A stretch of DNA of 64,000 nucleotides from positions 496,001 to 560,000 of the forward strand of contig NZ_JAVIFV010000001.1 in NCBI RefSeq assembly GCF_031157375.1. Reading direction: 5' to 3'. Source of the DNA: Sphingosinicella sp. LHD-64 (GTDB lineage: Bacteria; Pseudomonadota; Alphaproteobacteria; Sphingomonadales; Sphingomonadaceae). Positions 18,009 through 26,500 of this stretch are shown here, one piece after another. Both the position numbers and the translations under genes were made by a program. Within the stretch, counting starts at the first letter, position 1. Every line of letters begins with the position of its first letter. A model generated the notes under the pieces. That model searched no databases. It was given only the letters and a program-made list of their open reading frames with translations, and had not been told where the DNA came from.

Positions 18009-18875
18009 GTGCCTGCCCGCGAACCGCAGCGGATCGCCAAGCTCCTCGCCCGCGCTGGCATCGCCTCGCGCCGCGAGATCGAGCGGATGATCGAGGAACG
18101 CCGGATCGCGATCGACGGGGTTCCAGTCGAGAAGCCCGCGACCCTGCTCACCTCGCTGCACGGCGTGACGGTCGACGGCCAGCCGGTGAAGGCCCCTGCC
18201 CCGGCGCGCCTGTTCCGTTTCCACAAGCCGGCAGGCCTGCTCACCACCGAGCGCGACCCCAAGGGACGCCCGACCATCTACGACCGCCTGCCCATGGGCC
18301 TGCCGCGGGTGATGCCGGTCGGCCGGCTCGACATGAACACCGAAGGGCTGCTGCTCCTCACCACCGACGGCGAGCTGAAGCGCCAGCTGGAGCTGCCCGC
18401 CACCGGGGTCGAACGCAGCTACCGGGCGCGGGTGTTCGGCGAGATCAGCCAGGCCCAGCTCGAGGAGCTGATCAACGGCGTCGAGATCGAGGGCATCCGC
18501 TACGGCTCGATCGACGCAAATCTCGAGCGTAGAACCGGCCGCAACGCCTGGGTCGAGATGCGCCTCAAGGAAGGCAAGAACCGCGAGGTCCGCCGCGTGC
18601 TGGAGCATCTCGGCCTCCAGGTCTCCCGCCTGATCCGCACCGCCTACGGCCCGTTCGCGCTGGCCGATATGCCGACAGGCAGTGTGGACGAGGTCAGGCA
18701 GCACGATCTCGTCGCGTTCCGGAAGTTGCTCGGCAAAATTCCTCCCCGGTACGGGGAGGGGGACCGCGACGCGAAGCGTCGGGGTGGAGGGGCTGGCACG
18801 AAGCTCGGAGCAGCCCCTCCACCACGCGCTAAACGCGCGCGGTCCCCCCTCCCCGTTCCGGGGAGGAACCAGTAA
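18009..18875 (+). CDS. RsuA/RluB-family pseudouridine synthase with a repeat-derived tail
   Basis: Converts a uridine in ribosomal RNA to pseudouridine. S4 domain at residues 5-60 (RIAKLLARAGIASRREIERMI), catalytic Asp108 in GRLDMNTEGLLL, and KEGKNREVRRVLEHLG. The family member is most like RluB (23S rRNA). GTG start at 18009, preceded by GGGAGA. The natural protein seems to end near residue 243. Residues 244-288 are encoded by a palindromic repeat (18739-18868) and are Arg/Pro/Gly-rich. The stop codon is directly followed by the rsmD start. Confidence 0.92.
   Translation: MPAREPQRIAKLLARAGIASRREIERMIEERRIAIDGVPVEKPATLLTSLHGVTVDGQPVKAPAPARLFRFHKPAGLLTTERDPKGRPTIYDRLPMGLPRVMPVGRLDMNTEGLLLLTTDGELKRQLELPATGVERSYRARVFGEISQAQLEELINGVEIEGIRYGSIDANLERRTGRNAWVEMRLKEGKNREVRRVLEHLGLQVSRLIRTAYGPFALADMPTGSVDEVRQHDLVAFRKLLGKIPPRYGEGDRDAKRRGGGAGTKLGAAPPPRAKRARSPLPVPGRNQ
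18739..18868. repeat. 130-bp palindromic repeat inserted in the 3' end of the pseudouridine synthase gene
   Basis: Outer arms ttcctccccggtacggggag (from 18739) and the inverted match ending ccggggaggaa (18868), with inner arms around ggtggaggggctgg and cagcccctccacc. The whole can fold into one long stem. It is in frame with the pseudouridine synthase gene and provides its last 45 or so codons. Similar logic to the element at 17302 but a different sequence family. Confidence 0.85.
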
Positions 18876-19421
18876 GTGAGGATCATCGCCGGCCAGTGGC
18901 GCGGCCGCCCGCTCCTTTCGCCCCCCGGCCAGGCCACCCGCCCGACCAGCGACCGGGCCCGCGAAGGCCTGTTCTCGATGCTGGCCAGCCGCCTCGGCAG
19001 CTTCGAAGACCTCGCCGTCGCCGATCTCTTCGCCGGCACCGGCGCGTTGGGGATCGAGGCGCTGTCGCGCGGCGCGGCACATTGCACCTTCTATGAAAAG
19101 GACCGCGCGGCGCTCGATGTCCTCAAGCGTAACCTCGACAAGCTCGGCGCGGCCGACCGCGCCGACCTCCGCGCCCAGCCGGTCGAGCATGCGCTACCTC
19201 CGGCGAAACCCTGCGACCTCATCCTGATGGACCCACCCTACGGCGTCGGCCTTGCCCAGGCGGCAATGGACCGGCTCGCTGGCGGAGGCTGGCTGGCTCC
19301 AGGGGGCTGGCTGAGCATCGAAACCGATGGTGAAAGCCTCGCTTTCCCGCCCGGGCTAAACCCCCGGGTCGAACGACGCTTCGGCAAGGCGTTGATCCTC
19401 CTTCTTCAGGCAGCGGTTTAA
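18876..19421 (+). CDS. rsmD: 16S rRNA (guanine966-N2)-methyltransferase
   Basis: 181 residues from a GTG immediately after the upstream stop codon. MRIIAGQWRGRPL start, SAM-binding DLFAGTGALGIEALSRGA (motif I, about 50-67) and the catalytic DPPY at 119-122 identify RsmD, which methylates N2 of G966 in the 30S head. Paired with a pseudouridine synthase, so the two form an rRNA-modification unit. Confidence 0.95.
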   Translation: MRIIAGQWRGRPLLSPPGQATRPTSDRAREGLFSMLASRLGSFEDLAVADLFAGTGALGIEALSRGAAHCTFYEKDRAALDVLKRNLDKLGAADRADLRAQPVEHALPPAKPCDLILMDPPYGVGLAQAAMDRLAGGGWLAPGGWLSIETDGESLAFPPGLNPRVERRFGKALILLLQAAV

Positions 19422-19466
19422 GGGTTCAGCTCGCAACGGCGGTCGGCGCACCCTATCTGCCCCGTC

Positions 19467-20924
19467 ATGTTCGAGAACCTCATCGTCGCCGCGCGGGACC
19501 GCAAGCGGCTGGCCGAGATCACCGCCGTGCTCGGCCGCTTCGGCCTGGACAGCCTGATCGCCCGCCTCGGCCGCGGCGGCGATGAGGCGCCCGGCACGCC
19601 GGAACGCGCCCGCCTTGCGATCGAGGCGCTGGGCCCGACCTTCATCAAGCTGGGCCAGATTCTCGCCACCCGCTCCGATCTGCTGTCGCCCGACTGGATT
19701 GTCGAGCTGGAGAAGCTGCACAGCACCGCGCCCACGCTCCCGTTCGAGGAGCTGCGCCCCGCCGTCGAAGCGGCGCTCGGCGACGCGCCGGAAGCCGTCT
19801 TCGCCGAATTCGAGGCCGAACCCGTTGCCGCCGCCTCGATCGCGCAGGTCCACCGCGCCCGCCTCGCTGACGGCCGCAACGTCGCGGTCAAGATCCGCCG
19901 CCCCGGCATCCGCCCGCTGATGGAGGCCGATCTGCGGCTCATCGCCGCGATGGCGCGGACGATCGAGGCCAAGCCGTCGATCGCGCGCCTGCGCCCGCGC
20001 GAGATCGTCGCGCAGCTCTCCGAGGCGGTGCTGGCCGAACTCGACTTCACCCAGGAGGGCCGCAACGCCGATCGCTTCCGCGCCAATTTTGCGCGCCGGC
20101 CGAATCTGATCGTCCCCGACATCCACTGGGAGCTCAGCAGCGAGACCCTGCTGGTCATGGACTTCGTCGAAGGCGTGCCGATGAGCGACGCCGCACGCCT
20201 CACCGCCGCCGGCATCGATCCCGCCGCCATCGCCGCGCTCGGCGCCGAGGTGGTGCTGCAGATGGTGCTGATCGACGGCTTCTTCCACGGCGATCCGCAT
20301 CCGGGCAACCTGCTCGGCCAGCCGGGCGACCGGATCGCTCTGCTCGATTTCGGCATGGTCGGCCATGTCTCGCCGAAGCGCCGCGAGGAGCTGCTGGGCT
20401 TCGTGCAGTCGATCACCGGCCGCGATCCCGACCGGCTCGCCGACCTGCTCGGCAACTGGACCGAGCATGTCGACCGCGCCGCCGTAGAAGCCGCCGCTGC
20501 CCGCCTCGTCGAACGCCACGGCCAGGGCCGGCTGATCCTCGCCCGCGTCGTCGAGGACATCATGGCGCTGCTGCGCCAGCACGCGCTGGCCATGCCGGCC
20601 GATCTCGTCCTCACCTTCAAGGCGCTGATCACCCTCGACGGCGTGCTCGGCCGGATCGATCCCGACTTCGACCTCACTGCCGCCACGCGCCGCGCCTGGC
20701 TGATGGCGATGCGTGCCCGCCTCTCGCCCGGCGCGGTCCGCGACCGGATGAGCAGCCTGATGCTGGAGCTTGCCACAGTCGAGGACAACCTGCCCCGCCT
20801 GATCCGCGCGGCAACGACACGTCTCACCGACCCGACACCGCCCCCGCCACGGCCGGACCGGACCCTGCCGGTCGCCGTGCTGGCGGGTGCCGCGATGATC
20901 GCCGGCGCGATCCTGCTTTCCTGA
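19467..20924 (+). CDS. ABC1/AarF/UbiB-family atypical kinase
   Basis: 485 residues with the family-specific KLGQ motif (61-64), the Ala-rich nucleotide loop EPVAAASIAQVHRA (about 119-131), invariant Lys142 in VAVKIRRP, and the HGDPHPGN catalytic/metal block (about 274-281). The C-terminus ends in one hydrophobic helix. The family supports ubiquinone synthesis as an ATPase or lipid-binding kinase-like protein. True UbiB usually has two C-terminal helices and sits by ubiE, which is absent here, so this may be a paralogue. Confidence 0.88.
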   Translation: MFENLIVAARDRKRLAEITAVLGRFGLDSLIARLGRGGDEAPGTPERARLAIEALGPTFIKLGQILATRSDLLSPDWIVELEKLHSTAPTLPFEELRPAVEAALGDAPEAVFAEFEAEPVAAASIAQVHRARLADGRNVAVKIRRPGIRPLMEADLRLIAAMARTIEAKPSIARLRPREIVAQLSEAVLAELDFTQEGRNADRFRANFARRPNLIVPDIHWELSSETLLVMDFVEGVPMSDAARLTAAGIDPAAIAALGAEVVLQMVLIDGFFHGDPHPGNLLGQPGDRIALLDFGMVGHVSPKRREELLGFVQSITGRDPDRLADLLGNWTEHVDRAAVEAAAARLVERHGQGRLILARVVEDIMALLRQHALAMPADLVLTFKALITLDGVLGRIDPDFDLTAATRRAWLMAMRARLSPGAVRDRMSSLMLELATVEDNLPRLIRAATTRLTDPTPPPPRPDRTLPVAVLAGAAMIAGAILLS

Positions 20925-20981
20925 TCCCGCTAACCCATGTTAGCACGGACCTGCCCAACAACCGGGAGGGAGTGTTCTTCC

Positions 20982-21155
20982 ATGGCCCACAAGTTCACGA
21001 TCAAGCAGAACAAGGCGGGCGAGTATGTCGCCTATTTCAAGTATAACAGCGAGACGATCTTCTGGACCGAGGGCTACAGCTCCAAGGCCAATGCCGTGAA
21101 CGCGATCGAATCGATCCAGAAGAACGGCCCCGGCGCGCCGACCGAAGAGGAATGA
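20982..21155 (+). CDS. DUF1508 (YegP-like) small protein
   Basis: 57 residues: MAHKFTIKQNKAGEYVAYFKYN...WTEGYSSKANAVNAIESIQKN matches the single-repeat DUF1508 module (YegP family), a small alpha/beta unit often found as tandem copies. Role unknown. GGGAGGG lies about 12 bases before the ATG at 20982, which fixes the start; an in-frame ATG at 20937 has no such site. Confidence 0.9.
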   Translation: MAHKFTIKQNKAGEYVAYFKYNSETIFWTEGYSSKANAVNAIESIQKNGPGAPTEEE

Positions 21156-21179
21156 TCCGCGACGCCGGCGGACTGTGCG

Positions 21180-22448
21180 TCAGTCCGCCGGCCCGCGCTT
21201 CCTGAGCGCGATCAGCGCCAGCAGGCTCAGCAACGAGGCCGCGGCGAGATAGAGGCCGACCCAGATCAGTCCGCCCTGCTCCGCCAGCCACACCGCCGCG
21301 ATGGGCGTCAGCGCGCCACCGAGGATCCCCGCCACGTTGAAGGCGAGACTGACCCCCGTATAGCGCACCCGCGCCGGGAAGAGGCCCGGCAGCCAGTCGC
21401 CGAGCGGCCCGTAGACGAAGCCCATCACGAACAGGGCGAAGCTCAGCCCCGCGAAGATCGCCGGGATCGACCCCGATACCAGCGTCGGCGCCAGCAGCAC
21501 GCCGGCGACGGCCGACGCGACGCAGCCCCATGACAGCACGCGGGTCGAGCTCCACAGGTCGGAGAACCAGCCGGCGAGCACGATGCCGACCGCCATGAAG
21601 CAGATCGCGCCCAATTGCATCGACAGGAACAGTTGCCGGTCGATCCCGAGCGTCGTGGTCCCGTAGCCGAGCGCGAACGCCGTCGCGAGATAGTAGACCG
21701 CGAAGCAGGCGACCGCGCCGAACGTGCCGCCCAGCGTCACCAGCCAGTGCTTGCGCAGCAGCTCGGCGAGCGGCACCGCCGGCGGCGGTCCCTCCTCCAG
21801 CACCCGGGCGAAGGCCGGCGTTTCGCTGAGCTTCAGCCGCACCCACAGACCGAGGCCGACCAGCACGATCGACAGCAGGAACGGGATCCGCCAGCCCCAG
21901 GCGAAGAACTGCTCGCTCGTCATGGAGAGGCCGAGGATCAGGAACAGGCCATTGGCGGCGATGAAGCCCACCGGCGCGCCGAGCTGCGGCATCATCCCGA
22001 ACCGCCCGCGCCAGCCCGGCGGCGCGTTCTCGACCGCGAGCAGCGCCGCCCCGCCCCATTCGCCGCCCAGCCCGAATCCCTGCCCGAAGCGCAGGATGCA
22101 GAGCAGCAGCGGCGCCAGCCAGCCGGCGGTCTCGTAGGTCGGCAGGAAGGCGATCAGCAGGGTCGATCCGCCCATCAGCATCAGCGACGCCACGAGCGTC
22201 GACTTGCGCCCGATCCGGTCGCCATAATGGCCGAACGCCCACGCCCCGACCGGCCGCGCGACGAAGGCGACGCCGAGGCTGGCATAGGAGGCAAGCAGCT
22301 GCACCGACGGAGAATCGGCCGGGAAGAAAAGCGGCCCAAACACGAGCGCCGCCGCCGTCGCGTAGATGTAGAAATCGTAGAATTCGACGGACGTGCCGAC
22401 CAGGCTCGCCGTCAGCACCCGGGCGCTCGCCCTGATCGGATTCGCCAT
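21180..22448 (-). CDS. MHS-family (metabolite:H+ symporter) MFS transporter
   Basis: 422 residues, 12 predicted helices. The start SLVGTSVEFYDFYIYATAA and the loop GHYGDRIGRKSTLV, followed by RFGQGFGLGGEWGGAALLAVE, are the signature of the MHS group (ShiA, ProP, KgtP). It therefore takes up a small organic acid or osmolyte with protons. The specific substrate cannot be read from sequence. Ends 25 bases from the convergent DUF1508 gene. Confidence 0.88.
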   Translation of the reverse strand: MANPIRASARVLTASLVGTSVEFYDFYIYATAAALVFGPLFFPADSPSVQLLASYASLGVAFVARPVGAWAFGHYGDRIGRKSTLVASLMLMGGSTLLIAFLPTYETAGWLAPLLLCILRFGQGFGLGGEWGGAALLAVENAPPGWRGRFGMMPQLGAPVGFIAANGLFLILGLSMTSEQFFAWGWRIPFLLSIVLVGLGLWVRLKLSETPAFARVLEEGPPPAVPLAELLRKHWLVTLGGTFGAVACFAVYYLATAFALGYGTTTLGIDRQLFLSMQLGAICFMAVGIVLAGWFSDLWSSTRVLSWGCVASAVAGVLLAPTLVSGSIPAIFAGLSFALFVMGFVYGPLGDWLPGLFPARVRYTGVSLAFNVAGILGGALTPIAAVWLAEQGGLIWVGLYLAAASLLSLLALIALRKRGPAD

Positions 22449-22569
22449 CGTCCTCCCCGGCTCTCTTTGCGCCTCCGGTGCCCGCCGCGCCGGGGGAGGT
22501 CAAGCGCCGCTTGCATCGCGCCCACGTGTTCCATATTTGTTCGCCTGCCCTAACCCATCGAGGACGCCC

Positions 22570-22857
22570 ATGCTCAAGGTCATCGCCGAGGATTTCATCG
22601 AGCCGGAACAGGTCGAAACGGTCGCGCCGCTCTACCGCGAGCTGGTCGAGCAGACCCGTCAGGAGCCGCTCTGCATGTCCTACGACCTGTTCGTCGACCA
22701 GGCCGATCCGGGCCATTTCATCTTCGTCGAGCAATGGCCCGATCGCGCCGCGCTCGACGCCCACTGCAAGACCGAGCACTTCACCCGCCTCGTGCCGCAG
22801 ATCAACGCCCACCAGCGGCAGCCGGCGCGCATCCTCCTGATGGACCCGTTCGCCTAA
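22570..22857 (+). CDS. Antibiotic biosynthesis monooxygenase (ABM)-fold protein
   Basis: 95 residues: MLKVIAEDFIEPEQVETVAPLY...TRQEPLCMSYDLFVDQADPGHFIFVEQWPDRAALDAHCKTEHF, the ferredoxin-like dimeric alpha/beta-barrel pattern of ABM/YgiN quinol monooxygenases. These act on small quinones or are of unknown function. Short intergenic space separates it from the repeat at 22862. Start ATG at 22570. Confidence 0.87.
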   Translation: MLKVIAEDFIEPEQVETVAPLYRELVEQTRQEPLCMSYDLFVDQADPGHFIFVEQWPDRAALDAHCKTEHFTRLVPQINAHQRQPARILLMDPFA

Positions 22858-22861
22858 CGCC

Positions 22862-22991
22862 AACCGACATTCAGCACATCACTCCCTCTCCCCAGCGGGG
22901 AGAGGGTTGGGGTGAGGGGGTTCTGATTCCGATGGTCATCGCCGAGGCCGAGCCCCCTCACCCTGCCCTCTCCCCCCAAGGGGAGAGGGTA
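22862..22991. repeat. Second copy of the ccgacattcag palindromic element
   Basis: Starts with ccgacattcag as in the element at 17302, then ccctctccccagcggggagagggttgggg and, inverted, ccctcaccctgccctctccccccaaggggagaggg. It lies between two convergent genes, like copy 1. The right arm forms the last codons of the NTF2-fold gene on the minus strand (LSPWGERAG). The right terminal repeat is less well preserved. Confidence 0.8.
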
Positions 22992-23410
22992 AGGAGCTTG
23001 ACGTTGATACCATCTACGCGAGCATCAGCCGCCTGCTGCTGCAACGCCGCCGCCATCGCCTCGATCACCTTGTTCAGCGCCTTCACCGGCCGCACCATCA
23101 CCTTGAAGTGGACGATCTGCCCCGCCGCGTTCCAGCGGATGATATCGACGCCGTTGACGGTGAGCCCGTCCAGCACGGTCGCGAATTCCAGCACCGCCGA
23201 GCGTTCGCCGTGCCATTCCTCCAGATAGCGGAAGTCGCCACTGCCGAGCACCTCCATCGCCGCGGTGAGATAGGCGATGGTGATCGCCTTCCCCTCCTGC
23301 GGCCGATGCACGGCGGGCGATTCGAACACCGCCTCGTCCGCGATCAGCGCGTCGAGCAGTGCCGGATCACGCAGCCGCACATAGTCATGCCAGGCGGCGA
23401 TCACGGTCAT
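22958..23410 (-). CDS. NTF2-fold (SnoaL-like) protein
   Basis: About 150 residues. WHDYVRLRDPALLDALIADEAVFESPAVHRPQEGKAITIAYLTAAMEVLG, then a beta-sheet series (RYLEEWHGERSAVLEFATVLDGLTVNGVDIIRW), typical of NTF2-like small-ligand-binding or isomerase proteins. Function unknown. The ATG at 23410 is the family-like start. The C-terminal LTLSPWGERAG is encoded by the palindromic element at 22862, so the original stop has been replaced. Confidence 0.82.
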   Translation of the reverse strand: MTVIAAWHDYVRLRDPALLDALIADEAVFESPAVHRPQEGKAITIAYLTAAMEVLGSGDFRYLEEWHGERSAVLEFATVLDGLTVNGVDIIRWNAAGQIVHFKVMVRPVKALNKVIEAMAAALQQQAADARVDGINVKLLTLSPWGERAG

Positions 23411-23514
23411 TCCCCTCTCCCTTCGCGCGCAGCGATGACGCATTTGCCGCCGCCTGACCAGCCCGCCCGCCCAACCGGTTGCCCCGGGCGCCGCCGTTCC
23501 CTAGATGTTCACCG

Positions 23515-26500
23515 GTGAGCCAGACTCCCGCCCCGCTTCCCGATCCCCCCTATCTCCGGGGCCTCAACGCGCCCCAGCGCGAGGCGGTGCTGACCACGGA
23601 AGGGCCGGTCCTCGTCCTCGCCGGCGCCGGCACCGGCAAGACGGCGGCGCTCACCGCCCGCCTCGCCCATCTCATCGCCACCCGCCGCGCCTGGCCGAGC
23701 GAGATCCTCGCCGTCACCTTCACCAACAAGGCGGCGCGCGAGATGAAGGAGCGCGTCGGCCGCCATATCGGCGAGGCGGTCGAGGGCATGCCCTGGCTCG
23801 GCACCTTCCACGCGATCGGCGCGAAGATGCTCCGCCGCCATGCCGAGCTGGTCGGCCTCAAGAGCAATTTCACCATCCTCGACACCGACGACCAGCTCCG
23901 GCTGCTCAAGCAGATCATCCTCGCCGCCGACATCGACGAGAAACGCTGGCCCGCCCGCCTGCTCGCCGGGATGATCGACCGCTGGAAGAACAAGGGCTGG
24001 ACGCCGGATCAGGTCGATGCCGGCGAGGCGGAGGGCTATGCCAACGGCAAGGGCGCGCAGCTCTACAAACTCTATCAGGCGCGCCTGCGCGATCTCAACG
24101 CCTGCGATTTCGGCGATCTCCTGCTCCACATGCTGGTTATCCTGAAGACCCACCGCGACGTGCTGGAACTCTACCAGCAGCGCTTCCGCTATATCCTCGT
24201 CGACGAATATCAGGACACCAACCAGAGCCAGTATCTCTGGCTCCGCCTGCTCGCCCAGGAGCGCAAGAACATCTGCTGCGTCGGCGACGATGACCAGTGC
24301 CTGGCGGAAGGCACGCCAGTGACGATGGCGGATGGCTCGCTCAAGCCGATCGAGGCGGTGACGACCGACGACCTCGTCCTCTCCTGCCACGGTTCGGGCG
24401 ACTTCCGCCCCGCCCGTGTCGCCCGTGTCGCACGCCGCGAGTGCCGATCCGCCCTCGTGCGTCTGCGCACCGCCGGCGGGCGCCAGCTCATCGGCACCAC
24501 CGAGCATACCCACTTCGCCGATTTCATCCGGGCGGAGAGTCCGCAGAAATATTTCACGTATCTGATGTGGAAGCGCGATGTTGGCTATCGGCTCGGCACG
24601 TCACAAATCTACACGCGCGGGCAGTTGAAGCCGGTGATCGGCTTCAAGCAACGCTGCCTCCAGGAACGGGCCGACGCCGTTTGGCTGATCGACGCATTCG
24701 ACAACGAGAATGACGCGCGTGAGCGGGAGCATTGCCTCAGCCTCGCTTATGGGATCACGACCCTGCCCTTCGTCGCACGCAAAGGCGGGAGCACGAACGG
24801 GCTGGTCCATGACCAGGCACGGCTCGACCGCCTCCATCGGGGCCTCGACAGCGAGGCGAAGGCGCTTCGGTTGATGCAGGACCATGGCCTGTCACTCGAG
24901 CATCCCCATCACGTTCCGCAAACGGCCGCGGGCCGCCGCGCGGCGCTCAATCTGACGCTCTATGCGGAGCATCGCGGCGCGACGCCGATGCACCGCATCT
25001 CGCTGAGCGGCAACGATCCCGAGGGACGGGAAGCCGTCACGGCGCTCGGCCTCAATCCGCGCCCGTACAAGCGCAATCCGGCGAACTGGCGCTACGAGAC
25101 GCTATACCGTGACGTGGCGAAGCTCGATTCCGTTCGAAAGCTCCTCGCCACGCGCTTCGACCTCCAGCTCAAGGCCAAGGCCAATCTTCTCGGCAAGCCG
25201 CTCGCCCTGCGCCCCGCCGCGCAGGTCCGCCCCGGCATGATGGTCGCCTGCGCGGACGGCACGCACGATGTCGTGACCGCGGTGGAAACCGTCGCGGGGG
25301 GCGGCGCGGTCTATGACATCGATGTCGAAGGCACCCACAATTTCGTCGCCGGCGGGATCGTCACCCACAATTCGATCTACTCCTGGCGCGGCGCCGAGGT
25401 CTCGAACATCCTGAAGTTCGAGAAGGACTTCCCCGGCGCCGTGATCATCCGGCTGGAACAGAATTACCGCTCCACCCCGCACATCCTCGGCGCCGCCTCC
25501 GGCCTCATCGCCCAGAACGCGACGCGGCTCGGCAAGACGCTGTGGACCGAAGCCGACGAGGGCGAGAAGGTCCAGGTGATCGGCGTCTGGGACGGCCCCG
25601 AGGAGGCCCGCCGCGTCGGCGACGAGCTGGAGAGCCTGCAGCGCCGCGGCGGCCGCCTGGATCAGGCCGCCATCCTCGTCCGCGCCCAGTTCCAGACTCG
25701 CGAGTTCGAGGACCGCTTCATCGCGATCGGCCTGCCCTACCGCATCGTCGGCGGTTTCCGTTTCTACGAGCGCGCCGAAATCCGCGACGCCCTCGCGTAC
25801 CTGCGCGTCATCGCCCAGCCCGCCGACGACCTCGCCTTCGAGCGCATCGTCAACGTCCCCAAGCGCGGTCTCGGCGACAAGGCGGTGGCCAAGCTCCACA
25901 GCCTCGCCCGCGCCGAGGGCATCCCGCTCTCCTTGGCGGCCGCACAGATCCTCGACACGGACGAGCTGACCGGCGCCGCCCGCCGCAGCCTTGGCAACCT
26001 CGTCACCGATTTCGCCCGCTGGCGCGCCCGCCTCGACGATCTCCCCCATCCCGAGCTCGCCCGCCTCGTCCTCGACGAGAGCGGCTACACCGCAATGCTC
26101 CAGGCCGACCGCTCGGCGGAGAGCGCCGGCCGCCTCGAAAACCTCGCCGAACTGGCTCGCGCGATGGAGGAGTACGAAAATCTCGGCGCCTTCCTCGAGC
26201 ACGTCTCCCTCGTCATGGACAATGATGCGGATCCGCAGGCGGACAAGGTCACGATCATGACCATCCACGCCGCCAAGGGGCTGGAGTTCGACACCGTCTT
26301 CCTCGCCGGCTGGGAGGAAGGCGTCTTCCCCTCGCAGCGCGCACTCGACGAAGGCGGCAATGCGTCACTGGAGGAGGAGCGCCGCCTCGCCTACGTCGCG
26401 ATCACAAGAGCGCGCCGCAAGTGCTTCATATTGCACGCCGCCAACCGCCGCATCTACGGCCAATGGACGTCAAGCATCCCGAGCCGCTTCGTCGCCGAGC

